In this document: positions 10,559 through 19,673 of the stretch, in pieces
Numbering within the stretch: the first letter of the stretch is position 1
Layout of the letters: each line of letters starts with the position of its first letter
Assembly (NCBI GenBank): GCA_963921195.1
Contig: OY992541.1
Span: forward strand, 15,992,012-16,056,011
DNA from: Pegoplata infirma
Taxonomy: Eukaryota; Arthropoda; Insecta; Diptera; Anthomyiidae
Length of the DNA stretch: 64,000 bases
Direction: 5' to 3'
Program-made: the position numbers and the translations under genes
Notes under the pieces: model-generated
The model's input: the letters and a program-made list of their open reading frames with translations, nothing else
Database searches by the model: none
What the model was told of the DNA's origin: nothing

Positions 10559-10768
10559 TTTTACAAAAATTAGCCGCTGGCTGGCTGCAGTAAAGGACAG
10601 AATAGGAGGAAGAAAGTCCCTATAAATAAATTAGTTTACTTTTTTTATGAAGTTTACCTTTACTAAGTTTACTTTTTTTAATTCCATTGAATTTAATTTT
10701 TATTTTCTAAGATACTTTTATAAAAAAAATATCTACAATTAACGAATAAAAAAAATATCTGCTTTATA

Positions 10769-11042
10769 TGAGGAGGTCCATAACAAAACGCGCCAATTCC
10801 ACTTTTTGGATTTTTCGTTTTTTTAACTGGATACTATTCTACACATTAAAATCTATGTAACAACTACTAAAAAACATCCCAAAGTTCAATATTTGCACAG
10901 CAATTCACTACTGACTTTAATTATGAAACATCCCAATGCTCAGTACTTACACTTATACTCAGTACTGACTTTGTTTTCATTTATGCGTTTATCTAATAAA
11001 CTGTTAAAGTGGAATTGGTGCGTTTTGTTATGGACCTCCTCA
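10769..11042. mobile_element. 274-bp MITE, TA target duplication
   Basis: Inverted ends of about 37 bp start TGAGGAGGTCCATAACAAAA and differ at about one position. TA occurs at 10767-10768 and 11043-11044. The interior has two diverged direct copies of a ~50-bp unit beginning AAACATCCCAA. Size and TA duplication match the 1843-2112 MITE, but the TIR sequence differs, so these are different Tc1/mariner-type families. Confidence 0.85.
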
Positions 11043-11373
11043 TATGAAGTCCTTTAAAGTACTGTTTTTTCTTATTTCAATCGCTGGAAAATATCTTTAA
11101 TTTTTGTATTTAAGCTCTTTATAAGTGCTTTACTTCTGGTTTTTAAAGCGCTTTCATGACTTTAAACAAAACGTTCTGAAAGCATTTTTTAAAGCGCTTT
11201 TAAAACGCTTTAAACCTAGCGTAGATCGATGTTATCATTCGGATCATCTGAAAGCGCTTTGAAGATGGTAAATGGAACGCTTGTAGAACCGTTCACAACG
11301 CTTTCACAGCGCTTTTGAGATTGTATTTTTCTGACTGGGTACATAGGGTGACCGTGCCTAAGTTCGGCATGTA

Positions 11374-11839
11374 CCAGTAGTCGGCACTTTTTGAATTTAA
11401 ACATAAATAAATAAGAATAATGGCAGTTATATATTTAAATAAAACCAAGATTCCATTAAAAATATATTTGTCTCCCTTTTTCCAATAATTTAATTGGAAT
11501 GTGGTTGGAATTTTGGCGTCGGTTTATCCTCATTGTGGAACAGTTTTTTAACAAGTGCAGAAGTGCGTTTTTTTTAGTGATTTTTTAGTGAATAGACCAA
11601 TTTGAAAAGGTGAGTAAGTAACATTAATTTTAGTTATATTTTAACTTTTAAGGTTTCAGAGGGTAGATAATATTTAAAATATTGTTAAAATGTGAACAAT
11701 TTAACAAAAAAATATTAATTTTTTATTATTTTAACTATGCCGACATTAGGAACGATTTTTATTCACAATTTCCAATGGTCGGCATTGGGGTGCCGACTAC
11801 TGGTTAGTTTGAATTTTTCTAAGTTTCCTAAAGTCGGCA
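11374..11839. promoter_or_regulatory. left subterminal motif array (CCAGTAGTCGGCA-like)
   Basis: The 13-bp motif TGCCGACTACTGG, or a close variant in either orientation, occurs at 11374-11386, 11738-11750, 11772-11784 and 11791-11803, with a half site at 11832-11839. These are probably transposase-binding sites, inferred from their placement at both ends of the element. Confidence 0.7.
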
Positions 11840-11929
11840 GTAGTTTTTCTTCAACATTCCATTAAAACCTCTAGTCCTAGAGGTCAAGAAATGTCATTTT
11901 AAGATATGTAGAGATAACTATAATTTCAG
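11610..11929 (+). other. probable 5'UTR intron of the transposase gene
   Basis: A donor AAAAG|GTGAGT at 11609/11610 and an acceptor TAATTTCAG ending at 11929 bracket 320 nt; the ATG follows 20 nt later. The intron contains four of the subterminal motifs. This is inferred from splice-site consensus only. Confidence 0.5.
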
Positions 11930-11949
11930 GCAATTTTGGAAGTTCAAAT

Positions 11950-14082
11950 ATGACCACTAAGGAGAAAAGACTAATCCACCAATACTCCGAAGAATCCCTA
12001 CAAAGGGCTTTAAATGATGTAAGAGAAGGATCAACGACTATATTAGGAGCTAGCAAAAAATATGGTGTTCCACGATCGACCATCCAAGACCGAATTCATG
12101 GCAGAATTGCTGAAGGTCCTAGAAAAATGGGTCCACAAACAGTCTTATCAAGTGGCGAAGAAAAGAGGTTGGTTGAATGGTGTCACAACCTTGCCAAATG
12201 TGGGTTTCCATTAAAAATTAATGACTTGCTGAACACTGTTCAAGCAATCATCAAAGACGATGGGCGGATCACACCATTTCTAAATGGTCGGCCTGGAAGA
12301 AAGTGGTACTCGTGCTTTTTGAAACGGCATCCCAGCTTAGCTCTTAGAGAAGCGGAAGGAATCAGTAAAGGACGAGCAGTAATTACTGAAGAGAGCATAA
12401 GAAAATGGTTTGAAGACTTAAAAAATTTTCTAAAAGAAGAAAATGCAACCGATATTTTGGATGATCCATCGCGAATTTTTAATGGTGATGAGACAAGCTT
12501 TTGTATGTGTCCTAAAACAGGAAAAGTTCTGGCTCCAAAGGGATATCGCAATGTGTATTCTATTCAACGCGGTAATGAAAAAGAAACAGTGACTGTACTA
12601 CTGGTTTTTTCAGCAAATGGTAAGACCGTAGTCCCAATGGTTGTCTTTCCATACGTTCGACCACCGAAAGATGTGGTTAACAGCATGCCAGAGAATTGGT
12701 TTCTCGGAAAGTCAGAGACCGGATGGATGGTAAGTGAAACATTTTTTGAATATGTGGCGAACGGGGTGCATAATTGGCTTGATGAAAACAATGTTCAACG
12801 GCCCATTTTACTGTTTATAGACGGTCATAAATCACATATGACAATGGAGTTAAGCCAATTTTGTCAAGAAAATGGAATTATTTTGTATGCACTACCCCCA
12901 AATACCACACATATAATGCAACCAGCCGATGTGAGCGTATTTAAACCTCTAAAATCCGAATGGAAGAAAACCGTAAGGGATTGGCAAATGAAGCCGGAAA
13001 ACTGCAATAAAGTTATGTCAAAATCCACTTTTTGCCCACTTCTTGATATGGTTCTAAAAAACCTTAATATGACAGACACAATTAAGAATGGTTTCCGAAA
13101 GTGTGGTTTGTATCCTTTTAATCCCGACAATGTAGATTATACTAAGTGCGTTAAAAATAAATTAGAGATGTTAAACGAAAATCAACACGAAGATAACCAA
13201 ACAGAATGTGATTTTGACATAGCCATTCGAGTAATTAACGAAATAGCTCCAAATTTGCAAGAACGTGGTATTAATTCGGATATTATTGTTAAAGAGATCG
13301 ATGCTTTAAAAAAAATAAGAAATAATCAAACTGTTGAAATATTAGGTGATGTCCCGATACAGCCTGGTACATACGTAATCAATGCCGAAGGAGTTTTGGA
13401 AATGGAGGTTGACGAAATTCTATCATTAAATTCAGCTACAACTAATAACAACAACTCGTTTCAATCTCTCGACTATTCGGCTCCAATGTCAGCTACTTTT
13501 GCTGCATCTAATGAAAATGAAATCTCTTTTCTTCTTTCGTCTCCAAATTCATCAAATAATAATGCTGTTACTGAAAAAAGCAACTTAACGAAACCTGGTA
13601 GCTGTTCATCATTAATTCTATGCGATTCATCAATAAATAAAAACAGCACTTCTTTAATGCCATCGACTTTTAAGAACCACTTATATTTCCCTAAACCATC
13701 GTGTTCAGCACAATCTACCACTAGAATCAAGCCCCCAAGTGCAATATCCGCTCTTGCATGGAGGGAGCATATGCAATCAAAGGAAATTGAGAAAATAGCT
13801 AAGGCCGAAGCTATTCAAAGACGAAAATTAGAACGTCTAAAAAAAAAGAAGGAAAAAGAAAATAGACCAGTTAAAGGTAAAAAAAGAAAACAAAAACAAG
13901 TGTGTGATACTTGCGATGAAGAGTTAAACAGTGATGCCGAGAATGATGAGTTAAAAAACGTAGGATGTGATTCTTGCCCTAAGTGGTTTCATCTTAAATG
14001 CACTGAATTCAAAAACCTATCATACAATGAAGTAATTGATATGGATTTCGCATGCAAAGCATGCAATATCCAAAGCGACTAA
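11950..14082 (+). CDS. pogo/Tigger-like DDD transposase with C-terminal PHD finger
   Basis: This 710-aa protein would cut and paste the surrounding element. Domains in order are a Psq-type helix-turn-helix (about 5-50, including SKKYGVPRSTIQDRI), a CENP-B/Tc5-type helix-turn-helix (about 65-135), and a DDE_1 catalytic domain (about 165-390). All three acidic residues are present: D180 in FNGDE, D291 in LLFIDGHKSH and D327 in QPADV, the DDD arrangement of the pogo group. After a Ser/Asn-rich linker comes a basic coiled segment (about 610-648) and a PHD-type zinc finger with C652, C655, C673, C676, H681, C684, C702 and C705 (C4HC3). The start is the first ATG after the probable splice acceptor. 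AATAAA-like signals follow at about 14228 and 14264. A PHD finger could direct binding to modified histones; that role is inference. Jerky-like domesticated relatives exist in animals, but intact TIRs here argue for a real transposon. Confidence 0.93.
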   Translation: MTTKEKRLIHQYSEESLQRALNDVREGSTTILGASKKYGVPRSTIQDRIHGRIAEGPRKMGPQTVLSSGEEKRLVEWCHNLAKCGFPLKINDLLNTVQAIIKDDGRITPFLNGRPGRKWYSCFLKRHPSLALREAEGISKGRAVITEESIRKWFEDLKNFLKEENATDILDDPSRIFNGDETSFCMCPKTGKVLAPKGYRNVYSIQRGNEKETVTVLLVFSANGKTVVPMVVFPYVRPPKDVVNSMPENWFLGKSETGWMVSETFFEYVANGVHNWLDENNVQRPILLFIDGHKSHMTMELSQFCQENGIILYALPPNTTHIMQPADVSVFKPLKSEWKKTVRDWQMKPENCNKVMSKSTFCPLLDMVLKNLNMTDTIKNGFRKCGLYPFNPDNVDYTKCVKNKLEMLNENQHEDNQTECDFDIAIRVINEIAPNLQERGINSDIIVKEIDALKKIRNNQTVEILGDVPIQPGTYVINAEGVLEMEVDEILSLNSATTNNNNSFQSLDYSAPMSATFAASNENEISFLLSSPNSSNNNAVTEKSNLTKPGSCSSLILCDSSINKNSTSLMPSTFKNHLYFPKPSCSAQSTTRIKPPSAISALAWREHMQSKEIEKIAKAEAIQRRKLERLKKKKEKENRPVKGKKRKQKQVCDTCDEELNSDAENDELKNVGCDSCPKWFHLKCTEFKNLSYNEVIDMDFACKACNIQSD

Positions 14083-14516
14083 ATGTCTATAATTTGTTTT
14101 ATAAGTTTTAATTTATGCAAGAATGCGCTTAAAAATTTGATTTAATTTCAAAGATCTCACTTATATGAATTATAAAATATGTAAGAATATTAACTTTAAT
14201 TTAAATACTACTAAAATTTTTATTTTTAATAAAATATGTAAAAATATAAACCACTTTTATTTTAATAAATAAAAATTTGAACTAAATTATCAAAAATTTT
14301 ATGTACAATTTTATTATTTCCAAGAGATAGCCCATTTTGAGTAGACTCATCGCCTTTTGTAGGCGTGGTAACAAACACATTTTTAAGCATTTACCGCATA
14401 GAAAAAGTGTTCCCCTAGAGCGCCCTCGTCAATTTTTGTTTTAAATAAAAAGGGTATAAGAGATTCCAACATCCCTAGACCACTTTTAATTGGTTTTTCC
14501 TTTGCAAGAAATATCA

Positions 14517-14763
14517 TGCCGACCATTGGATCATTACATGCCGAATATTGGGAATTGTATGCCGACTACTGGCAAAAACGATACTTTTTACTAAATCTAT
14601 AAATTAATTAAATTTAAAAAATTATTTTTTGAAAACAGTAAATTAAATCTAAAACAAAACTCCTTAATGAAATAGAATATCTAGGTTTTATTAAAATAGC
14701 ATGTTTACGTCCGTAAGGGCACCAGTTTAAAAATAAAAAATAAGTTAAACTGCCGACTACTGG
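14517..14763. promoter_or_regulatory. right subterminal motif array (TGCCGACTACTGG-like)
   Basis: Copies lie at 14517-14529, 14539-14551, 14560-14572 and, within the TIR, 14751-14763. Three of the four have the same orientation and 21-22-bp spacing. With the left array they form nine sites around the transposase gene. Confidence 0.7.
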
Positions 14764-15039
14764 TACACTTACCCTATATGTAATACAAAAAAAAAACTAT
14801 TTCACATATTTTCTTCTTTTTATATTACCATCCTTTTCTTTAAAAACCAAAAACAAATTAACATTCAATCATACACATACTTTATTTGATTTTTTCCCGT
14901 TACATACTGTTACACTAACAATAACAAATATTTACTTGTCTAACAACTAAACTGCACCCCACGACAAGAAAACAATCAACAACAAGTTTTACAAAACTGG
15001 TATTTCACCATGCTATTAAAACTTGTTTAACGAGTTTTC

Positions 15040-15556
15040 AACAGTTTAAGGTGAAACAAATCTGAAATTCAGTGCATTGCTTATAACTTTTGAACCACTG
15101 AACCGATTTTGCTGAAATTCAAAACCAAACAGCCTTGGGGAACAGCAAATATATATGCTAAGCTTCAGTCTCCTCAGAATTGTCTTTCGAAAGTTATAGT
15201 GGTTTTAATCTTGTAAATTCGAAAAATACCCTTCCCGAAATTTACTATTTTGCTCATAACTTTTGAACCACTTTACCGATTTCGCTGGATTGCAATACCA
15301 ACCTGACCCGGTAAATGAAGAACATATATGTCAAACTTCAGGAGCCTCCGTAAAGTCTTTCAAAAGTTAGCGTGTTTTCAACGGACAGACAGACAGACGG
15401 ACGGACGGACGGACGGACATCGCTAGATCGACTTAAAATCGATCAAGGATCATGAATATATATACTTTATGGGGTCCTAGACCAATATTTCGATGTGTTA
15501 CAAACGGAATGACAAACTTATATATACCCTCTATCACTAGAGTGGAGGGTATAAAA
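15040..15556. mobile_element. mini-me-type retroposon copy
   Basis: It contains repeated AACTTTTGAACCACT blocks, the microsatellite (GACR)n at about 15382-15418 followed by ATCGCTAGATCGACTTAAAA, then TATATATACTTTATGGGGTC, and ends near GGAGGGTATAA. This matches the dipteran mini-me elements, which carry (TA)n and (GTCY)n proto-microsatellites. A second copy at 40.7-43.2 kb shares these blocks. Non-coding. The stretch 14777-15039 before it holds nothing I recognise. Confidence 0.7.
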
Positions 15557-16055
15557 AATAAACACACTTAAATTAATACTATATACCATATATAATAAAG
15601 TAAAGTTAGAAGTTTTCAGTTTCTGCCAATTACATAGATAGATACATCCCCTCCTCGTCTTCTTTGTCTTTATTTTTTTCACTTGGTTTTTTACTTTTTT
15701 ATTTTTGTTTTAATTGTAAATAATATTGTTTTTCACTTTAGTTTTTTAATTTTTAATTTCACTTGAGTTAACTTAATTAATTTCACTTAAAACTCGTCAC
15801 ATTAAGAGATGTGAAAAATGTGCGTCTTTCTTTTAATGAAAAAATATTTTAACATTGTATCTACTTAAAATAAAATTGCCCAACTTTACTATATTTCTTG
15901 AAAAAAAAAACATTAAATGTCAAAAAACAAAATTGTTCAACTTTAAAATAACCACGAAAAATATTGTTTTTAATACAAATATTTGAATAAGATTTTTTTA
16001 AATTTTTAACGACTTTTAATGACAGCATGTTAAATTTAAAGTGATCAATTTTAAA
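15557..16055. other. AT-rich stretch with no gene recognised
   Basis: Only short A/T-rich repeats are seen. AGTGATCAATTTTAAA near 16039 recurs at about 17963, suggesting that the inverted/tandem repeat block between them was inserted into a pre-existing element. Confidence 0.4.
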
Positions 16056-17328
16056 GTGTGTTTTAATTTTTATTAAATAATAAAAATTAGTTATTTATTC
16101 GACCTTTTAATTGTGCAATGAAAAAGAGTTTATTCTGATTCGAGGCCTTTTCATGTTCCCCATTATGAATTGCCAAAATTTTTGAAAGCAAGAAACTCTA
16201 TGAGTATTTAATGGGAGAATATCCTAATAAAGAAAGTAGAGTTATCATAAGTACTTGCTATGTTAATTCATAATGGGGAACATGAAAAGGCCTCGAATCA
16301 GAATAAACTCTTTTTCATTGCACAATTAAAAGGTCGAATAAATAACTAATTTTTATTATTTAATAAAAATTAAAACACACTTGGTAACCCTCTTGATACG
16401 AGAGAATTTGTTTTCTATAACAGAAGGCAAAAACAAAAACTGTATTTAACAACTACCGACGGTAGTATATGCAGTAACCAAAAAAACTTGCTTTCAAATT
16501 ATATTTGGTATAATGCTGGTGGAACTTCGAAAATCATATTTGCTTTCTCACTAATTGTAAGTTGAGATTATTTAGAATATGAATATTTGATGTTTGCATG
16601 CTAACAGTATTACCTAATTTTCTAAAGAATTCTGATGATGGGGGAATTGGAACACCCCCGAAACGATCGTCAATTCATTCCTGAAAATTGCCAAAATTTT
16701 TGAAAGCAAGAAACTCTATGAGTATTTAATGGGAGAATATCCTAATAAAGAAAGTAGAGTTATCATAAGTACTTGTTATGTTAATTCATAATGGGGAACA
16801 TGAAAAGGCCTCGAATCAGAATAAACTCTTTTTCATTGCACAATTAAAAGGTCGAATAAATAACTAATTTTTATTATTTAATAAAAATTAAAACACACTT
16901 GGTAACCCTCTTGATACGAGAGAATTTGTTTTCTATAACAGAAGGCAAAAACAAAAACTGTATTTAACAACTACCGACGGTAGTATATGCAGTAACCAAA
17001 AAAACTTGCTTTCAAATTATATTTGGTGTAATGCTGGTGGAACTTCGAAAATCATATTTGCTTTCTCACTAAGTTGAGATTATTTAGAATATGAATATTT
17101 GATGTTTGCACGCTAACAGTATTACCTAATTTTCTAAAGAATTCTGATGATGGGGTAATTGGAACACCCCCGAAACGATCGTCAATTCATTCCTGAAAAT
17201 TGCCAACATTTTTGAAAGCAAGAAACTCTATGAGTATTTAATGGGAGAATATCCTAATAAAGAAAGTAGAGTTATCATAAGTACTTGTTATGTTAATTCA
17301 TAATGGGGAACATGAAAAGGCCTCGAAT
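16056..17328. repeat. inverted repeat plus roughly 515-bp tandem repeats
   Basis: 16057-16171 is inverted almost perfectly at 16264-16378 (landmark GAGGCCTTTTCATGTTCCCC), giving a hairpin of about 115 bp. The segment starting TTGCCAAAATTTTTGAAAGC then recurs in direct orientation at about 16171, 16689 and 17201 (periods near 518 and 512 bp), the last copy being cut short by a hAT MITE. The copies are nearly identical, so the tandem expansion is recent. No coding sequence. Confidence 0.85.
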
Positions 17329-17936
17329 CAGTGTTGGTATTTGAGAATTTTCAATTAGTGCCAAGTTGAAGGCTAAAAAGGGCCAAAATAGGTTGAAAAG
17401 GGCCAAAAATTTTTTTTTTTAAATATTTTTTATTTTTTAGTACTTTTTACACACAACTTATAACTTTTTATAAATGACGGTTTTGAAAGTAAAATCATCT
17501 CTGCGGGAAAGGTGACCAGTCGAGTGTTTTTTTGTACAAAAAGGACCTGTCAATAATTAACACCTTGTGATATGTTCCAGGACTTGTGTCGAACTGATCT
17601 TTCAGATCTCCGGACACTTTTTTACTGGCCTTAGAACTAGTATTCCATGACCAGTTCGCGTTGAATAAGTCATGGGATAGGTTTTTAGGATCAATTTTTC
17701 CTGTAGGACCAATCAATTTTCCTCAGGGATTAAACACTTCAAAATCTTAATTTAAGGGAAACAGAAACTTACATTGTAAGGGGGAACAACTGATAATATT
17801 TTCGTGTTTGTAATACATAACTAAATTTTGACAATTTTTGGAGGGAATGAAAAAGGGCCAAAACTGTTATTTGTGGTGCCACTGACCATTCAATAGTGCC
17901 AAAAATGGCACTATTGTGCCACATTTCCCAACCGTG
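17329..17936. mobile_element. 608-bp hAT-type MITE, 8-bp TSD
   Basis: The 8-bp sequence CCTCGAAT is duplicated at 17321-17328 and 17937-17944. The termini CAGTGTTGG and CCAACCGTG are imperfect inverted repeats. The 8-bp duplication and CAG-type end are hAT hallmarks. Internally, GTGCCAAAAATGGCACTATT palindromes lie near the right end. No transposase. Confidence 0.9.
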
Positions 17937-17944
17937 CCTCGAAT

Positions 17945-18397
17945 CAGAATAAACTCTTTTTCAGTGATCAATTTTAAATTAAAATTGTATGCAATTTTAA
18001 AACAAACATATTTTGTTTAAATCAATCAAAAACAATATTAAAATTAAAATTTTTAAAAAAATATGTGGCATACTTAAAATAAACATGAAAATATTTGATT
18101 TAAATATGTTTTTTTCCCTCAGTGTAGTGTTATCATGTTATCATGCTTTTCTTTTTCTTTAAACCAAATTGTCGATTTTCATACATTTTCTATAGTATAT
18201 CCTTTAAATCTATTATGAACAATATCCAAAATTCACAGGTTTTTCTATAGAAAAAAAAGACTAAAAGTACATCAATTGAAAATACTGGTCTTTTACGACT
18301 TCTTAGAATCTTAAAATCAATACCACGTTTAGAATACCTATTCCGGAGTAAGTATTTATAAAAAGTTAAGGGTTTTTACAGCAATTTTCACACACAG
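17945..18397. other. AT-rich stretch with no gene recognised
   Basis: The remainder of the element interrupted at 16056 probably ends near 18124 (CCCTCAGTGTA). Nothing coding was seen before the LINE. Confidence 0.4.
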
Positions 18398-19451
18398 CTC
18401 CGAAGAATTTCAGACCAATTAGTCTGTCTTCTTTTTTGTTAAAGACAATGGAACGAATGATAGACTCATATTTGCGTAGAGTGATTGACCCGAGGTTGCT
18501 TTCGACAAAGCAACATGCATACAGCAAGGGACGATCAACGGAAACAGCTCTTCATGAGCTCGTTGGTACCATCGAGAGATCGCTTTCGGTAAAGGAGTAC
18601 ACTATGGTGGCCTTTCTTGATATTGAGGGGGCTTTTAATAATGTCATCCCAGAATCGATAATATTGGCATTGTCTGGTCTGGGAGTAAAGCGTGAAATCG
18701 TTTTAATGGTGGAAAGCCTACTTGCCAGTAGACGTATAACGTCTGAATTGGGAGCATCCGTCATATCTCGATTTGTCAATAGGGGCACACCACAAGGAGG
18801 TGTTCTTTCGCCGCTTCTTTGGAACCTGGCACTGAATTCAATGCTAGCTACTATCTCTAGAAGCACGTGGTTGTCATGTTGTCGCATATGCTGACGATGT
18901 CGCGATAGCGGTAAAGGGGAAGCATCTGCCAACATTGCGGGACATTCTTCAGGGTTCTCTGAAAGATCTGTCTAAATGGGCAAGAGACTGGGTCTAGGAG
19001 TTAATCCTAGTAAAACAGAGCTTGTTTTATTTACAAGGAAAAATAAGATTCCTGCTTTCGATCCTATTTCTCTGGACGGTACTGAAATCACCATCTCAGA
19101 TGGAGCCAAGTATCTTGGAGTATTTCTAGATAGGAAGCTGAATTTCAGGCGTACTATTGAGGAACGGGTGAGAAAAGCAACGATTGCTTTGTATTCCTGT
19201 AAAAGGGCCATTGGAAAACGATGGGGTTTTAGCCCTCAAGTCGTTCATTGGATCTATACAGCAGTGGTGCGTCCAATTTTGCTGTATTGAATCATTGTCT
19301 GGTGGTCTGCTTTAGAAACAAAAGCGAACTGTGTCTTTATCACGAAGGTACAGAGAATGGCGTCAATGTGCATCACTGGTGCTCTTCGTACTACACCTAC
19401 GGCTGCATTAGAAATCCTCCTTCACCTGATACCCTTGGACATATTGGGTAG
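18398..19451 (+). pseudogene. LINE reverse transcriptase (5' part of split copy)
   Basis: Reading frames in succession give FRPISL, HAYSKGRSTETALHELV, FLDIEGAFNN (first catalytic Asp), RGTPQGGVLSPLLWNL, then after a frameshift near 18860 VVAYADDVAIAV (catalytic YADD at 18887-18898). A second frameshift near 18985 leads to GVNPSKTELVLF and KYLGVFLDRKLNF. A stop at about 19288 precedes IIVWWSA, and ITGALRTTPTAALE follows in the next frame. This is the complete palm/thumb order of a LINE RT. The copy ends at the hAT insertion after LDIL. Confidence 0.9.
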
Positions 19452-19673
19452 TAGTGTTTCCAATTATTCGACCCTGCCGGTTAACCGGTTAGGTCATTAT
19501 TCGAAAATTGATGAAAATTGATTAATCGGTTATTCGGATCGATTAATCGGAAAAAGTGGCGATTAATCGATTAATCGTCAAAAACAATGAAAAATTAATT
19601 TTAAACAATTTTTTAAAAGTAATGTAACAAAAAATAAAAGTATTTTAAGTAAAATTTCATTTTCAGTCTTTAT

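Larger units (their letters stand above)
8835..11341. mobile_element. composite foldback-like element with AAAGCGTTCTGAAAGC repeats
   Basis: The left end TACCCAAGCAGAAA and the right end TTTCTGACTGGGTA are imperfect inverted repeats. Both flanks inside them carry related GC-richer repeats (GCGTTCTGAAAGC on the left at 8868-9060, GCGCTTT/AACGCTTT on the right at 11120-11320). Removing the MITEs at 9156-10121 and 10769-11042 leaves a roughly 1.3-kb element. The outer duplication is not visible, partly because the pogo-like transposon landed 3 bp from the right end. Confidence 0.45.
11346..14774 (+). mobile_element. pogo/Tigger-like DNA transposon, apparently complete
   Basis: The 3.4-kb element is flanked by TA (11344-11345 and 14775-14776), the expected Tc1/mariner/pogo duplication. 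The ends share GGGT(G/A)A and, a little inside, GTACCAGTAGTCGGCA in inverted orientation; the left end carries about 17 extra bases between these blocks. It encodes one uninterrupted transposase (11950-14082) preceded by a probable 5'UTR intron. An intact frame, TIRs and duplication make this the most recently active DNA transposon in the window. Confidence 0.9.

Noticed and set aside
16056..17328. Regular repeats considered as a CRISPR-like array
   Set aside because: Units of about 515 bp without unique spacers in animal DNA; this is a transposon-derived tandem repeat.
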